This document shows positions 1-7,243 of a stretch of DNA of 60,625 nucleotides, one piece after another. This DNA comes from Candidatus Gastranaerophilales bacterium. Its GTDB lineage: Bacteria > Cyanobacteriota > Vampirovibrionia > Gastranaerophilales > Gastranaerophilaceae. Within the stretch, counting starts at the first letter, position 1, and the number at the start of each line of letters is the position of its first letter. The position numbers and the translations under genes were made by a program. The notes beneath the pieces are model-generated. The model did no database searches, had not been told where the DNA came from, and worked only from the letters and a program-made list of their open reading frames with translations. Location: contig QAMI01000016.1 in the NCBI GenBank assembly GCA_003150395.1, positions 1 to 60,625 of the forward strand, in the 5' to 3' direction.

Positions 1-129
1 AAACATTATAAATAATAGAAAAATTTTAAAAATTATTTTCATAAATCATTATCTCACACAAATATTATAATAAGAATTTATGAAACATTCAAAAATGTTA
101 AGAATTCCTGCAAATTTGAGCATACATAA

Positions 130-360
130 TCAGCAGATTCCTATTCTGACGGCTTTGCAAGCTGCTTCAGTTCTGTTTTTAGCATTTAGTTTTTTAATAA
201 TTGTACTAACATGAGCTTTGACTGTGTGAATGCTAACGTAAATTTTTGCTGCAATTTCATTGTTCTCGTAACCTTCTGTCATAAATTCAAGGATTAATCT
301 TTCTCTTGAAGTAAGTTCATATCCATACATGTCAATCACCTTTGTGCAAGATTTTTCCAT
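130..360 (-). CDS. Small LuxR/GerE-type HTH regulator
   Basis: A 76-aa protein that is almost only a LuxR C-terminal DNA-binding domain. It starts the domain with LTSRERLILEFM and has the recognition-helix pattern EIAAKIYVSIHTVKAHV followed by KLNAKNRTEA, the usual GerE layout. There is no receiver or autoinducer domain, so it would be a stand-alone DNA-binding protein. AAAGGAAAG upstream of the ATG fits as ribosome binding site. It is host DNA outside the prophage and reads away from the tRNA. Family is clear; targets are unknown. Confidence 0.8.
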   Translation of the reverse strand: MEKSCTKVIDMYGYELTSRERLILEFMTEGYENNEIAAKIYVSIHTVKAHVSTIIKKLNAKNRTEAACKAVRIGIC

Positions 361-540
361 AAAACTTTCCTTTTCATACTACCAATGTAAATTAAGCATG
401 CTAAACTTATGTATATATTATTAAACACAAAAAAAGATTTAAAAAGAGAAATTATTAATAATATATCATTTTTTAATTAAACTTCATAATTCAAGTAAAA
501 TTTAAATAAGATTTAATAATTTTAATATTAAATTTAGGGC

Positions 541-568
541 TTGAAAATAAAAATTTATTTGATAATAT
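541..568 (+). promoter_or_regulatory. Candidate promoter of tRNA-Arg
   Basis: TTGAAA (541-546), a 16-bp spacer and TAATAT (563-568) lie about 40 bp before the tRNA. The surrounding 361-607 stretch is very AT-rich and holds no gene. Match to sigma-70 consensus is partial. Confidence 0.4.
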
Positions 569-607
569 TTAAATTGTGTTCAGTATTGAATGCAAAAAGA
601 CTAATAA

Positions 608-687
<80 letters not shown>

Positions 688-694
688 GAAAAGT

Positions 695-727
695 AATAGC
701 GATAAGAGTTTTAGGCTTATCGCTATT
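695..727. terminator. Phage-borne bidirectional terminator after the tRNA
   Basis: AATAGCGATAAG (695-706) pairs perfectly with CTTATCGCTATT (716-727) across a 9-nt loop, followed by TTATTA. It sits between the tRNA and the convergent integrase gene and takes the place of the native tRNA terminator, which now lies beyond attR at 43041-43078. Confidence 0.75.
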
Positions 728-756
728 TTATTACTATAATATAAATTTATCATTTT

Positions 757-777
757 GGGTGACTTTTGGGTGACAAA
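757..777. repeat. Left integrase arm-type site (2 x GGGTGAC)
   Basis: A 21-bp sequence with GGGTGAC at 757-763 and 768-774 recurs exactly at 42845-42865. Each copy is about 70-130 bp inside its att core, the place and form expected of integrase arm-binding sites. This is inferred from position and repetition only. Confidence 0.6.
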
Positions 778-794
778 TCCTGATGAAGTATTTT

Positions 795-2027
795 TTATCC
801 TAGAACTTGTGATAATGTTTCGGCAGCTCCCTCATCTGCTTTTTTCATTATATGACTGTATATATCACTTGTTGTACTTACCTGTGAATGTCCAAGCCTT
901 TTACTTACGGTTACGGGGTCAACTTTCATGAATATTAATATGCTGGCTTGAGAATGTCGGAATATGTGAGGTGATAATTTTATTTCTCTTTTTTGTTTTA
1001 GTTCCGGTAATTTTTTATTTTCTTTTTTTATTAAATCATTGTATTTATCTTGCAGCTTTCGACAGTAATTTGTTACAGAATCAGGGTGCATAGGAAAACC
1101 ATTTTCTTGGGTAAAGATAAAATTATCTTTACCTGTCCATTTGCTGCCTATAGCTAGTTTTTGTGCGACATAATACTTTTTGTACTCTTTTAATAATTTT
1201 ATTATTTCTTTAGGCAGTGTTATATAACGAATTGAGCTTTCTGTTTTAGGGCTTTCTTCATAAATTCCACGTTCCTGTGTGTATAAAAGATTATTATTTA
1301 TATATATTGTACTGGTTTTAAAATTGACTTTGTCCCATTTTAAACCTAAGATTTCACCGCGTCTTGCTCCTGTTGAGGCTAATAATTTTATTAAAACTTC
1401 CCATTTTAAAGGTTCGTTTTCTATTATTTCAAAAATAGTCTTAATTTCATCTATTTCTAAATATTGTGCAGCTTTCTTTTTGTTTTTAGGAGGACTTGCT
1501 TTTGATGCAGCATTGTAGGCAACGAGCATTTCCTTTTCCGCTTGTTTTAATATGGTACTTATTAGCGCGTGATGTTCTCTGATAGTTTTTGCACTAAGTG
1601 TGCCTCCCGTTACTAAATTGGTGTCATTTCGGAGTTGTTCATAAAATTGGTTTAAATGTTGTGGTCTCAAGTCAGTTAATTTAATATGACCGATTGCCAA
1701 ATTTATACGTTCAAGCAGTTTTTTATATAATGTTATTGTTTGATGTTTTATACCGTTTTTTTCTTTTAAGTTTATAACATATTCTGCATATTGTGAAAAT
1801 GTCTGGCGGTTATCAACGACTAAGCCGCCTTTACATTCTTCCTCAAACAATGTTGCAATACGATTTAACTCTTTTTGGACTTTAGTATCACTCCAATTTT
1901 CAGGTACTTTCCAAGTCTTTGTGTAGGGTTTAAGTCTTTTACCATGTTCATCCCTGCCTTTATACACCTTTATGCGGTATGATACAATTTTCCCGTCTTT
2001 ATTTTTTCGAGCTTCTATATTCGCCAT
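795..2027 (-). CDS. int: Tyrosine-family phage integrase
   Basis: 410 aa, normal length for an integrase with an AP2-like arm-binding N-terminus (about residues 1-60), a SAM-like core-binding domain (about 75-175) and a catalytic domain (about 190-400). The catalytic set is visible: R in TGARRGE, K in the KTESSIR beta-hairpin, HIFRH near 354-358, LGH near 380 and the nucleophile Y near 390 in DIYSH. It ends 108 bp from attL and is transcribed toward it, as is usual. It catalyses recombination between attP and the tRNA-Arg attB. Confidence 0.96.
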   Translation of the reverse strand: MANIEARKNKDGKIVSYRIKVYKGRDEHGKRLKPYTKTWKVPENWSDTKVQKELNRIATLFEEECKGGLVVDNRQTFSQYAEYVINLKEKNGIKHQTITLYKKLLERINLAIGHIKLTDLRPQHLNQFYEQLRNDTNLVTGGTLSAKTIREHHALISTILKQAEKEMLVAYNAASKASPPKNKKKAAQYLEIDEIKTIFEIIENEPLKWEVLIKLLASTGARRGEILGLKWDKVNFKTSTIYINNNLLYTQERGIYEESPKTESSIRYITLPKEIIKLLKEYKKYYVAQKLAIGSKWTGKDNFIFTQENGFPMHPDSVTNYCRKLQDKYNDLIKKENKKLPELKQKREIKLSPHIFRHSQASILIFMKVDPVTVSKRLGHSQVSTTSDIYSHIMKKADEGAAETLSQVLG

Positions 2028-2066
2028 TCCTAAACCTGAAATTTATGCTGATAGTACAAGATTATC

Positions 2067-2100
2067 AAATACATGCAGCAAATAAAGCGTTCATGTATTT
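2067..2100. terminator. Weak hairpin between lipoprotein and integrase genes
   Basis: AAATACATG (2067-2075) and CATGTATTT (2092-2100) form perfect 9-bp arms around a 16-nt loop. The stem is AT-rich, so it could be a weak terminator of the lipoprotein gene or a protein-binding site instead. Confidence 0.35.
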
Positions 2101-2129
2101 TTATTAAGTAATTATTCTAGCTTTGCAGA

Positions 2130-2591
2130 TTAGTTAATTTTATTATTCATATCAACAATCAGCTTCTGATTAATTCTTGAATACCCATCGTCAGACTGAC
2201 TTATAGCAGCTTGTGATTTTCTTCCGTCAACCATTGAAGATGCTTGAATTGCATAATCATTAGCTGACATAGTATCTCCGTTCATCGTTTCACTATTAGA
2301 AAACCAGATACAATTGTATATTTGAGATCCATTCTTTACTAAAGTTCCAATAAAGTATGCATTTTCAAAATCTTTTGATTTTGTTACATAGATTTTATTT
2401 GTATCAACAATTTCCCAATTTTTATTTAGTGCAAACTTCATATTTTCTACTAATTGAGTAGATGCGGTATTTACAGGGTTAACAGTTTGTTGCTGCTGTA
2501 CCGGCTGAGGATTTTGAACTTCCTTTTGACCACATCCTGATAAAACTAAAACAGATGCCAGTAATATTGTTGATAATGTTAAATTTTTCAT
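2130..2591 (-). CDS. Prophage lipoprotein, candidate superinfection-exclusion factor
   Basis: 153 aa when started at the ATG at 2591, which has AAGAGG upstream; a longer reading would run back into the repressor gene and is not credible. Residues 1-19 are a lipoprotein signal peptide with lipobox LSGC and lipidated Cys20. A Gln/Pro/Asn-rich linker (about 23-45) leads to a small soluble domain with one further Cys. No catalytic motif is seen. It lies between integrase and repressor, the place of ltp in Streptococcus phage TP-J34, whose lipoprotein blocks DNA injection by related phages. That function is inferred from position and type, not homology. Confidence 0.8.
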   Translation of the reverse strand: MKNLTLSTILLASVLVLSGCGQKEVQNPQPVQQQQTVNPVNTASTQLVENMKFALNKNWEIVDTNKIYVTKSKDFENAYFIGTLVKNGSQIYNCIWFSNSETMNGDTMSANDYAIQASSMVDGRKSQAAISQSDDGYSRINQKLIVDMNNKIN

Positions 2592-2673
2592 ATGGACCTC
2601 TTTTCTCTTATAAAACAAATTATCAGTATTTATAAAAAAAATAAAGTTATTGTATAGTTTTGTGAAGCTCTGT

Positions 2674-2886
2674 TTAAAACCCTTTAAACAGCCATTCAAG
2701 TGAAATATTAAGGGCTTTGGTTATTTGGTACAGAGTATCAAGAGTTGCCCGTTTTTCTCCGCGCTCAATATAGCCTATATGATTTCTGTGTAGGTTTGTT
2801 ATTTCAGCCAGATGTTCCTGGCTTAAGTTCCTTTTTTGTCGTTCTTCAGCTATTCTTTTTCCTATTATTACGTATAATTCCTGCAT
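2674..2886 (-). CDS. Small XRE-family HTH protein (Cro/CI-like)
   Basis: 70 aa, a single helix-turn-helix of the XRE type filling the whole protein (GKRIAEERQKRNLSQEHLAE, then NHIGYIERGEKRATLDTLYQ). No dimerisation or S24 peptidase domain. It is upstream of the lipoprotein gene on the same strand. No good Shine-Dalgarno precedes the ATG, so its mRNA may be leaderless or poorly translated. It could be a second immunity regulator beside the repressor at 3294-3848. Confidence 0.85.
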   Translation of the reverse strand: MQELYVIIGKRIAEERQKRNLSQEHLAEITNLHRNHIGYIERGEKRATLDTLYQITKALNISLEWLFKGF

Positions 2887-2941
2887 AGTATTATTTTAAA
2901 AATTTTCTTGCAGTATTTACACACCCGTAGTATGTAGAACG

Positions 2942-2969
2942 TTGTTAACCTTTATGGCTAACTTAAAAT
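2942..2969 (+). promoter_or_regulatory. Candidate promoter with imperfect palindrome
   Basis: TTGTTA (2942-2947), 16 bp, TAAAAT (2964-2969) precede the gene at 3011. GTTAACC (2944-2950) and GGCTAAC (2956-2962), pairing at 6 of 7 positions, lie across the -35 and spacer and could bind one of the two XRE proteins. Confidence 0.35.
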
Positions 2970-3010
2970 TAATATTAGGCATTCAGGTATAAAAAAGAAG
3001 GAAATTTTTT

Positions 3011-3310
3011 ATGAAAGAGATTATAATAAATTTGTCGCGCCGTTTAAGTCTTATTTTGAAAGAAAAATCCAACGTAATAATAATACTTTTGGTACTGAAT
3101 CTCTGGCTTGTCCTGTACGTTTATGTTGAAATTTTGGATGCGCAATATCATTATTATATGAATAATAAGACATCTCTTGAACAAATACATAACGTAACGA
3201 TTGATAATTATAACGGACAGCTTGAAAAACGACTATCAACAGAGGAAGAACTGATTAGAAAAAACAACAGAAAATTTCATTTATATTATTTTCTTAAAAA
3301 TTTAATTTAA
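3011..3310 (+). CDS. Small single-pass membrane protein
   Basis: 99 aa. A basic N-terminus is followed by one hydrophobic segment (about residues 23-42, rich in Ile/Leu/Val) and a charged, probably cytoplasmic or periplasmic tail with SLEQIHN and KRLSTEEELIRKNN. AGAAGGA precedes the ATG. It sits in the lysogeny region on the plus strand and its last 17 bp overlap the convergent repressor gene. A role in exclusion or lysogenic conversion is possible, but no family is recognised. Confidence 0.55.
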   Translation: MKEIIINLSRRLSLILKEKSNVIIILLVLNLWLVLYVYVEILDAQYHYYMNNKTSLEQIHNVTIDNYNGQLEKRLSTEEELIRKNNRKFHLYYFLKNLI

Positions 3311-3848
3311 ATTTCTTTGCCAGTTTTTTTAATGCCGCAATTTCATCAGAACTCAGCTCATCATCAGAGGTTGAACTATCTTTGCAACATCCTTTATTAA
3401 ACAGGAGCATATTAGCATCAAACGTATATTTTGAGCGCAGCTTAATAAATTCTTCCATTGTGATTGCGGCATCTCCAAGTCCGATTTTTTCAAGCCTGCT
3501 TTCTGATATTCCGGTTCTTTTTGAGACCTCGTAATCAGTCGTGTTTAAATCGGCCAGCATTTTAGTGTAGCGCTTATGGAAATTTTTAAAGTTCTCTAAA
3601 ATACTGCTGTCGTCGCATTCTTCAACTTGTTTTGTTTCCGGTTTTATAAACATTGTTCCTTGACCGGTATACAAATAATGAAGATTTAAATTTAAGATTT
3701 TTATAAGTCTACGCAAAAAATCTTCAGGTAAATCTCTTTTGTTATATTCGTAACCCCTGTAAGTATTTATATTTATATCTAATTCATCAGCCATTTTCTG
3801 CTGATTGTAACCTAATGTTAAGCGTATCTCTTTTAGCCTGTTAGCCAA
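3294..3848 (-). CDS. CI-like phage repressor (XRE family, no peptidase domain)
   Basis: 184 aa starting at TTG (3848) with AGAAAGG upstream. Residues 1-62 are an XRE HTH (LGYNQQKMADELDININTY). A second HTH-like stretch near 100-150 contains YEVSKRTGISESRLEKI. An Asp/Glu/Ser-rich segment and a basic tail end the protein. There is no LexA/S24 autocleavage domain, so induction by RecA cleavage is not expected. It is divergent from the early operon, and a palindrome (3895-3924) covers both promoters, the classic immunity arrangement. Confidence 0.85.
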   Translation of the reverse strand: MANRLKEIRLTLGYNQQKMADELDININTYRGYEYNKRDLPEDFLRRLIKILNLNLHYLYTGQGTMFIKPETKQVEECDDSSILENFKNFHKRYTKMLADLNTTDYEVSKRTGISESRLEKIGLGDAAITMEEFIKLRSKYTFDANMLLFNKGCCKDSSTSDDELSSDEIAALKKLAKKFKLNF

Positions 3849-3894
3849 TATAAATAGACCTTTCTACATCATTTAGATTAATTATTAATTCAAA

Positions 3895-3937
3895 TTGTAT
3901 AAATAAGGTTGACATTTTATACAAAATGAATAATAAT
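3895..3937. promoter_or_regulatory. Divergent promoters with repressor operator
   Basis: TTGTATAAA (3895-3903) and TTTATACAA (3916-3924) are perfect 9-bp inverted arms 12 bp apart. The early plus-strand promoter has TTGACA at 3909-3914 and a TAATAAT-like -10 around 3931-3937. On the minus strand the same arms supply TTGTAT and TATACA with a 17-bp spacer for the repressor gene. A protein on this palindrome would touch both promoters. Confidence 0.65.
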
Positions 3938-4013
3938 AAAATCGAAGAGCATTTAATTTTAATTACATAATAACACAAGACAATATTTTAATTGTCTGTT
4001 TAAAGGCGTTTGT

Positions 4014-4026
4014 TTACAAAATGTAA
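4014..4026. repeat. Small palindrome upstream of the early operon
   Basis: TTACA (4014-4018) and TGTAA (4022-4026) flank AAA. TACAAAATG also occurs in the operator at 3921, so this could be a secondary operator. Short, so possibly chance. Confidence 0.25.
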
Positions 4027-4083
4027 TTGACGTTTCACTGTGTTGCGGTGAATTAAAATTTTGTGCGCAAAGAGTGGGTGAAA

Positions 4084-4341
4084 ATGCAAAATAATATTTT
4101 AACTTTTAAAATTCCGACAATGCTGACAATCAAAGAAACAGCAGAAAAAACCGGGGTAGCTATTCATTTTATAAGGTCTTTGGCTGTCAGGAATGAAATT
4201 GTGCATGTCAGGTGCGGGAAAAAATATTTGATTAATCTTGAAAAATTTATTGAATATTTGAATACCTCAAAAGGTTGTGATAAATCTGACGCTCCGGAAA
4301 CAGATAACAAGTTTAAAATTACTCCGGTAAAAGTTCGATAA
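4084..4341 (+). CDS. Excisionase/AlpA-like HTH protein
   Basis: 85 aa from the ATG at 4084; an upstream GTG at 4063 would add seven residues. The middle is a MerR-like HTH_17 domain (TIKETAEKTGVAIHFIRSLA, then a KYLINLEKFIEYL wing), the form found in excisionases and AlpA-type regulators. It is the first gene of the early operon, directly under the putative repressor-controlled promoter, a normal place for an early regulator or Xis. Confidence 0.75.
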   Translation: MQNNILTFKIPTMLTIKETAEKTGVAIHFIRSLAVRNEIVHVRCGKKYLINLEKFIEYLNTSKGCDKSDAPETDNKFKITPVKVR

Positions 4342-4362
4342 TCATTAGTAAAAGGAGGTTTT

Positions 4363-4515
4363 ATGAACAAAAAATTTGACATTCCAGAATCTGCGCTTGA
4401 TGCGTTTTGTTTTTATCTAAAAGACAAAATAATTGAATTTTATAAAAATCCTGAAAATCAGGCAGAGTTTGAAAAATGGTTAAGTAAAAGAAATTTAAAT
4501 AATAAAGGAGATTAA
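4363..4515 (+). CDS. Small early phage protein (50 aa)
   Basis: 50 aa, preceded by an excellent AAAGGAGG (4351-4358) and followed with 1 bp spacing by the next gene. It is acidic at first and ends in a basic KWLSKRNLNNKGD tail. No family recognised; the ribosome binding site and the tight operon spacing support it as real. Confidence 0.6.
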   Translation: MNKKFDIPESALDAFCFYLKDKIIEFYKNPENQAEFEKWLSKRNLNNKGD

Positions 4516-4516
4516 A

Positions 4517-4762
4517 ATGTTTAAATTTATTGAGAGAGCAATGCGGGAACACAGGTTAAAAAGTACACCTTACAAAGTGAAAATTAATGCGGTGTCAAAA
4601 TCTGTTGAAAATATAATTCGTGAAAATCCTGATGAACTTATGCCGGTTATTACAAGAATAGGTATTGTTATGAATTATATTTTAAATAAGAGACTTGTTA
4701 ATTATTATTTTGCAAACAGGAGGCTTATTCCTTCATTGTGTGCAGATTTAAAATGCTTGTAA
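4517..4762 (+). CDS. Small early phage protein, basic
   Basis: 81 aa, with AAAGGAG ending 6 bp before the ATG. Basic N-terminus (FIERAMREHRLKSTPYKVK) and a hydrophobic C-terminal half. No family recognised. It is the last gene before an intrinsic terminator at 4797, so it could be part of an early control unit. Confidence 0.55.
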   Translation: MFKFIERAMREHRLKSTPYKVKINAVSKSVENIIRENPDELMPVITRIGIVMNYILNKRLVNYYFANRRLIPSLCADLKCL

Positions 4763-4796
4763 TTCGTAATTTTGCATACCAACTATGATTATCTGC

Positions 4797-4822
4797 GGCT
4801 TTGACAGCCGTCAAAGCCTTTT
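4797..4822 (+). terminator. Intrinsic terminator inside the early operon
   Basis: GGCTTTGAC (4797-4805) and GTCAAAGCC (4810-4818) make a perfect 9-bp stem with an AGCC loop, followed by TTTTC. All genes on both sides read in the same direction, so this is an early attenuator that would call for readthrough or antitermination. Confidence 0.75.
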
Positions 4823-4852
4823 CTTAATAAGTAAGCAGGGAAGGAAATTAAT

Positions 4853-5161
4853 ATGGGAAAGTCAAAAAAAGAATTATACGCAAAGCTTCAGGCTTTAAAG
4901 GATGAGCTTCCTAAACGCGAAGTTATTGCGGCTTTATTGGAAACTGAAGGATTTAGTCTTGCAATAAAGGAATATAAAGAAAAATTCAAAGAGGCAATTG
5001 ATGCTGAAGACAAAAAAGAAATTTCTGTGTGTAAAAAAATATTAGATTTATTAATCGACTTTCGCGGGTTTCTATATCAGCAGCAGGAGCGTGCTGAGAA
5101 AATTCCGGAATTAATAAGCGATATTGAATGGAACTTAAATCAAGGAAATCTGTTTGAATGA
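4853..5161 (+). CDS. Early phage protein, helical
   Basis: 102 aa, GGGAAGGAAA before the ATG. Almost wholly helical and charged with heptad-like regions (KEYKEKFKEAIDAEDKKE), ending QGNLFE. Its stop overlaps the next start (ATGA). No family recognised. Confidence 0.6.
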   Translation: MGKSKKELYAKLQALKDELPKREVIAALLETEGFSLAIKEYKEKFKEAIDAEDKKEISVCKKILDLLIDFRGFLYQQQERAEKIPELISDIEWNLNQGNLFE

Positions 5162-5634
5162 AAAATGTAACAGTAACATATAACGGCCGCGAATATCCGG
5201 CACTTGAAACAAGAAATATCACCGCCGGTAATGCTTTATGTAAAAAATACGACGAATATAAAATAAAGGGTTATCATAACGGTCTTGTTTCTAGATTCAC
5301 CGTAAGGCCCAATTCATATTGGGATGGTGCAATTTCAGCCGGTTCGTTTCATTACGATTTGAATAATAACAGGATTACATGGTTTTTGTGGTCTGATTAT
5401 GATCCTGCGTTTATTTTTATTTTCGTTGATATGGTTAAAGTTTTGGATGACTGCGATGTCGTTATTGTTTCTGTAAAACGCGGCAGAATGATTGACCGAT
5501 ACAGGATTAAGGTATCAGACTTGCGTCCGTTAATCGGTGTCGGCGCGACAAAATACGGTTTGTATCCCGTTAATAAAGACGGATTTGAAAAACTTAAATC
5601 AAAAGTATGGCGGGGAGATTATGCGAAAAGATGA
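5158..5634 (+). CDS. Early phage protein of unknown function
   Basis: 158 aa. Predicted mostly beta, with aromatic segments (WFLWSDYDPAFIFIFVDMV) but no clear membrane topology. Coupled to the gene before by ATGA and to the next by a 14-bp overlap. No recognised domain. Confidence 0.6.
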   Translation: MKNVTVTYNGREYPALETRNITAGNALCKKYDEYKIKGYHNGLVSRFTVRPNSYWDGAISAGSFHYDLNNNRITWFLWSDYDPAFIFIFVDMVKVLDDCDVVIVSVKRGRMIDRYRIKVSDLRPLIGVGATKYGLYPVNKDGFEKLKSKVWRGDYAKR

Positions 5635-5776
5635 GCTTGTAAATGAAAACCGCCGGCTGAAAAAAGATCTTTCTGAGGTCTGTGAACACCACAAACGGCT
5701 TACAAAAATTCTTAATCAAAAGATAGATGAGAATGCAAAATTGAGGAAACAATTGAAAAATGTCAAAGACTTATAA
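5621..5776 (+). CDS. Small coiled-coil early protein
   Basis: 51 aa from the ATG at 5621, which has GGCGGGGAG upstream; a longer in-frame reading has no ribosome binding site. The whole protein looks like one charged coiled coil (ENRRLKKDLSEVCEHHKRL). Overlaps both neighbours. Confidence 0.5.
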   Translation: MRKDELVNENRRLKKDLSEVCEHHKRLTKILNQKIDENAKLRKQLKNVKDL

Positions 5777-6077
5777 CAAAAATATAAAAAATTTGGCAGA
5801 AGCCTGCAAAGAGGGGAAGAACGGAGGCGGAGCCTCTGACAGAAATATGGCTGCTGATAAGATAACCGGCAAACATAGTAAAAAAAGTTTAAGCCTAAGA
5901 GAAAATGAAATATACGAGCTTATAATAATCGGAAAAACAAATAGAGAAATATGCAGAGAGCTTTGTATATGCAGAGGAACGCTCGAAAGACATATAACTT
6001 CGATATACCGAAAGAAAGGTGTTAAAAATCGTTTTGAACTGGTATTTAAGTCAAAACAACAGTCCGGAAATAAATAA
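5760..6077 (+). CDS. Phage LuxR/GerE-type HTH protein
   Basis: 105 aa. Residues about 42-100 are a GerE-type HTH: SLRENEIYELIIIGKTNREI, then RGTLERHITSIYRKKGVKNR. It lacks any sensing domain, like the host protein at 130-360. A Gly/Ala/Lys-rich N-terminal tail precedes it. Probably an early transcription regulator; its targets are not apparent. Confidence 0.75.
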   Translation: MSKTYNKNIKNLAEACKEGKNGGGASDRNMAADKITGKHSKKSLSLRENEIYELIIIGKTNREICRELCICRGTLERHITSIYRKKGVKNRFELVFKSKQQSGNK

Positions 6078-6099
6078 TAACAGATTTGTGAGGTTACTA

Positions 6100-6240
6100 A
6101 TGTTAAAAATTATATTTGAAATTATGGCAGGAGTTATTGTGCTAGGTATATTATCTTCGTTTATGTTTATTGACTTAATACACACCTATTGTAAGAAGCA
6201 CGTTGACAGGATAGACGATAATGATTGCCGGGATAAATAA
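6100..6240 (+). CDS. Small single-pass membrane protein
   Basis: 46 aa from the ATG at 6100 (GTGAGG upstream). Residues about 3-26 are one hydrophobic helix (IIFEIMAGVIVLGILSSFMF), followed by a charged HTYCKKHVDRIDDND tail. Function unknown. The next gene starts 20 bp before its end. Confidence 0.5.
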   Translation: MLKIIFEIMAGVIVLGILSSFMFIDLIHTYCKKHVDRIDDNDCRDK

Positions 6241-7072
6241 AAATTATATAGGCGGCTATCGTGCATCGCATTACATCTTATGCGGCAACGACGGCTACGG
6301 ATATATTGTGAAATTTATCAGCGACGCTACCAGAATGAACGAAAGTGAATTGTGTAATTTTAAATATATACGTTCACTTCAAAAAAATAATCCGGATTTA
6401 ATAAAAAAATATTTGCAGGAACTGAAAAAACATGAGGTAAAAACAAAAATGAACCAAGAAGAAAATAGTAAAAAAACTGAACTTCTTAACATACTGAACG
6501 ATACCGAAAAGAGAATTATTGCAGAAATTGTTAAAGGGTCGGATTTTAGCGAAATTCCGCAGAAAATTAATATTTCAAAGACGACTTTTCCAAATTCAAT
6601 GTCTGATATTTACCGGAAAACGAAACATATTATTTCCTATGGCAATAAAATGAAAAAAACGGCATTGATGGGATACTTATTCGGGAAATGTGGTTTTATC
6701 CGCGGTGAGATTATTATTCCGGAAAGTACGCTTTCCTCTGCTAAACCTGTCAGGCCTGATACAGTGGCAGAAACTGAAAAATATCTTGATGAGCCGGTTT
6801 GTGAAGAATCTGAAAAGGTTTCAGAACAAAATGCAAAAGTTTTGGAAAATATGCATATAAATGTTGGCACTCACAGGATCCTTGACAGCTTAAAAGTATC
6901 GCGGAACTTTTTGCAGGATAAATATAAAAAGTCATGTGAAAATCTCGGAGATTTGCTTGTACAAGGCTCGGCCGCTGAAGCTAAGGAAAGTCCTGAATAT
7001 ATGCTTGCATGTAATTATAATGACGCAATATGGGGATTGGCCCGTGCAATTGTTGAATTGGAGGGTTCATAA
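6221..7072 (+). CDS. Early phage protein with LuxR-like HTH segment
   Basis: 283 aa. The N-terminal 65 residues (GGYRASHYILCGNDGYGY) have no known family. Residues about 88-140 look like a degenerate GerE HTH (NDTEKRIIAEIVKGSDFSEI, then MSDIYRKTK), similar in layout to the 5760-6077 product. A polar linker follows, then a helical C-terminus. Possibly a regulator; the HTH reading is tentative. Confidence 0.55.
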   Translation: MIAGINKNYIGGYRASHYILCGNDGYGYIVKFISDATRMNESELCNFKYIRSLQKNNPDLIKKYLQELKKHEVKTKMNQEENSKKTELLNILNDTEKRIIAEIVKGSDFSEIPQKINISKTTFPNSMSDIYRKTKHIISYGNKMKKTALMGYLFGKCGFIRGEIIIPESTLSSAKPVRPDTVAETEKYLDEPVCEESEKVSEQNAKVLENMHINVGTHRILDSLKVSRNFLQDKYKKSCENLGDLLVQGSAAEAKESPEYMLACNYNDAIWGLARAIVELEGS

Positions 7073-7074
7073 TT

Positions 7075-7230
7075 ATGATTGAAGAAATTTATCTTAGAGG
7101 AAAGTTGTTGGAACTTGAAAATCATTTGCATCGAATTAAGTGCGATTTGGAATGCGGTATTCCTAAAATTGTTAACAGTTACAGTCCGAAGTCTATTGTA
7201 GACGAGTTATGGCAAATTCTTAAAGATTAG
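7075..7230 (+). CDS. Small early phage protein (51 aa)
   Basis: 51 aa starting 2 bp after the previous stop, with GGAGGG 13-8 bp before the ATG. Contains two Cys (KCDLECG) and a helical start (IEEIYLRGKLLELENHL). No family recognised. Operon spacing supports it. Confidence 0.5.
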   Translation: MIEEIYLRGKLLELENHLHRIKCDLECGIPKIVNSYSPKSIVDELWQILKD

Positions 7231-7243
7231 ATAGAGGTCAAAA

